Assembly (NCBI RefSeq): GCF_900105595.1
Contig: NZ_LT629784.1
Coordinates: 2,294,001 to 2,358,000, forward strand
Direction: 5' to 3'
Source: Stappia sp. ES.058
Lineage (GTDB): Bacteria; Pseudomonadota; Alphaproteobacteria; Rhizobiales; Stappiaceae
DNA length: 64,000 nucleotides
A program made the translations under genes and the position numbers. The notes beneath the pieces are model-generated. The model saw nothing but the letters and a program-made list of their open reading frames with translations, was not told the origin of the DNA and did not search any database. Within the stretch, counting starts at the first letter, position 1; every line of letters begins with the position of its first letter. Positions 62,962 through 64,000 of the stretch are shown here, piece by piece.

Positions 62962-64000
62962 TCAGCCGGCCCGGGCCCGTTTTCCCGCATGCGACGGCGC
63001 ACGCGGCGTCGTATCTTCGGTATCCGGGCCGACTCGCGATTCCGCGCAGCACACGACGCGGTTTCGCCCTTCTTCCTTGGCCCGGTACAGCGCCCGGTCG
63101 GCGCGCTTGATCAGCTTTTCGCCGCTGTCGCCGGCCTTTGCATGCGTCGCGACGCCGACGCTGACCGTCACCGGCAGGTCCCATCCTTCGCCCTCGGGCA
63201 ACGCGAAAGGCGCGCCCGCGACCACATCGCGCAAACGCTCCGCGACCTTTTCGGCGGCCGACAGCGTTGTCTCCGGCATCAGGATGACAAATTCCTCGCC
63301 ACCAAGCCGGCAGGCCATGTCGAGACCGCGCACATTGGCCCGCAAGCGGCCCGCGACCTCCTTGAGCACCGCATCTCCGGCATCATGTCCGTGGGTGTCG
63401 TTGATCGACTTGAATCGATCGATGTCGATCATCAGAACCGACAGGGGAAGTTCCGTCTCTCCCGCCTGACGAACAAGCCTCGCGAGATGGGACTTCAGGT
63501 AGTGACGGTTTCGCAATCCGGTCAAGGGATCCGTGGTGGCCATGGCGATGGTCTGCTCGACATCGCTTGCAAGCCGGTCGTTGGCGCGCTTGCGCGCAAT
63601 CTGGGTGCGCAGGCGCAAAACCAGCTCGGTCCGCTCGACCGGACGCAGGATGCAGTCGTTCACCCCGAGTTCCAGCGCCCGCATCATTCGCGCAGAATCA
63701 TCTGCATCGGCAATCAGGATGATCGGAACGAGCCGCGTGCGCTCCAGCGCCCGGACTTGCGAAACCAGCCGCAGCGCGTCGTAGCGTTTCAAACCGAGAT
63801 TGACGACAATCGTCTCGTATCCGCGTTCCGCCGCCGTGATCAGCGCCTGGGCGCCGTCACTTTCCCGCTCCACCCGGCAGTCCTGCCGCAGAATATCGAA
63901 CAAGGTCCGCGACGACGATGCGCAGTCATCGACGAGCAGGACCCTGCCTTCGGCGTCCGGCGAGGGCCCATCTTCCGGTACAAGGCCGAACTGTGATCCC
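62962..64000 (-). CDS. pleD: PleD-type response regulator/diguanylate cyclase (N-terminus beyond window)
   Basis: The frame is open from the right window edge, so the start is outside. The visible part begins near the end of one receiver domain or linker, then the second receiver starts RVLLVDDCASSSRTL and ends with LRPVERTELVLRL. The GGDEF domain has TDPLTGLRNRHYLKSHL, DIDRFKSINDTHGHDAGD and the active site LGGEEFVILMPE, with an RxxD inhibitory site (RGLD) before it. It makes cyclic di-GMP from GTP. REC-REC-GGDEF is the PleD layout, which controls motility to surface transitions in alphaproteobacteria. Confidence 0.93.
   Translation of the reverse strand, partial: GSQFGLVPEDGPSPDAEGRVLLVDDCASSSRTLFDILRQDCRVERESDGAQALITAAERGYETIVVNLGLKRYDALRLVSQVRALERTRLVPIILIADADDSARMMRALELGVNDCILRPVERTELVLRLRTQIARKRANDRLASDVEQTIAMATTDPLTGLRNRHYLKSHLARLVRQAGETELPLSVLMIDIDRFKSINDTHGHDAGDAVLKEVAGRLRANVRGLDMACRLGGEEFVILMPETTLSAAEKVAERLRDVVAGAPFALPEGEGWDLPVTVSVGVATHAKAGDSGEKLIKRADRALYRAKEEGRNRVVCCAESRVGPDTEDTTPRAPSHAGKRARAG

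Noticed and set aside
1..64000. CRISPR arrays, rRNA genes, prophage or plasmid origins
   Set aside because: No regularly spaced direct repeats, rRNA-like stretches, phage structural genes or replication initiator genes were seen on either strand.

Overview
The window is about 64 kb of high-GC DNA with the gene content of an alphaproteobacterium, most likely a marine Hyphomicrobiales (Stappia/Roseibium-like) chromosome. The evidence is the gatCAB genes with gatC and gatA separated from gatB, the topA-rnr-DUF983-NUDIX-rpmG string with a PleD-type GGDEF regulator nearby, an orphan fliK/flhB-tail pair, a DUF6455 gene, and betaine-lipid btaAB genes. The genus is an inference; no rRNA or other phylogenetic marker is present.

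Region 1 (1-10.1 kb) is an accessory biosynthetic cluster cut off at its left edge. It holds the C-terminal part of an SHMT-like PLP enzyme, a 1367-residue single-module megasynthase (sulfotransferase-like domain, adenylation, carrier protein, terminal thioester reductase), a zinc alcohol dehydrogenase, a DAO-type flavoenzyme, a flavodoxin-fold quinone reductase, a DUF1330 protein and a SABATH-type carboxyl methyltransferase, all on the + strand and tightly packed. A convergent EamA permease follows. I recognise no characterised pathway with this combination, and it is the best candidate for an undescribed system. Its right side (10.1-12.1 kb) is an insertion-sequence graveyard (IS5-like and IS3-like remnants, AT-rich DNA, a GNAT gene).

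Region 2 (12.2-25.6 kb) has two membrane-linked alpha/beta hydrolases and then a sugar-acid catabolic locus: uxuB and uxuA on one side, a GntR regulator with a TRAP transporter and an MDR dehydrogenase on the other. Together they can encode uptake and degradation of L-gulonate (or a similar hexonate) to 2-keto-3-deoxygluconate. An intact IS481-like element, a tRNA-Ser(GCU) and a LuxR-family solo with all AHL-pocket residues follow.

Region 3 (25.7-42.7 kb) is mixed: Sel1-like, DUF2147, GST and a novel secreted repeat protein; btaB-btaA with a candidate Pho box; gatB; an AraC regulator surrounded by an outer-membrane protein, a SnoaL-like protein and a DUF1254 protein, with a shared sequence motif upstream of two of them; a secreted dioxygenase-like/ferric-reductase-like pair; the fliK/flhB-tail pair; an SMR pump; a 264-bp MITE-like element; and a solo YjhX toxin.

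Region 4 (42.9-64 kb) is mostly housekeeping: LysE exporter, gatA-GNAT-gatC, a HEPN-domain gene, an MBL hydrolase, ruvX, an AEC transporter, pyrB with a catalytically degenerate pyrC, plsY-dprA, topA-rnr-DUF983-NUDIX joined by 4-base overlaps, rpmG with a strong terminator, a DUF2799 lipoprotein and the C-terminal part of PleD. topA carries a one-base deletion in a G run as presented. A four-palindrome AT-rich array lies between dprA and topA.
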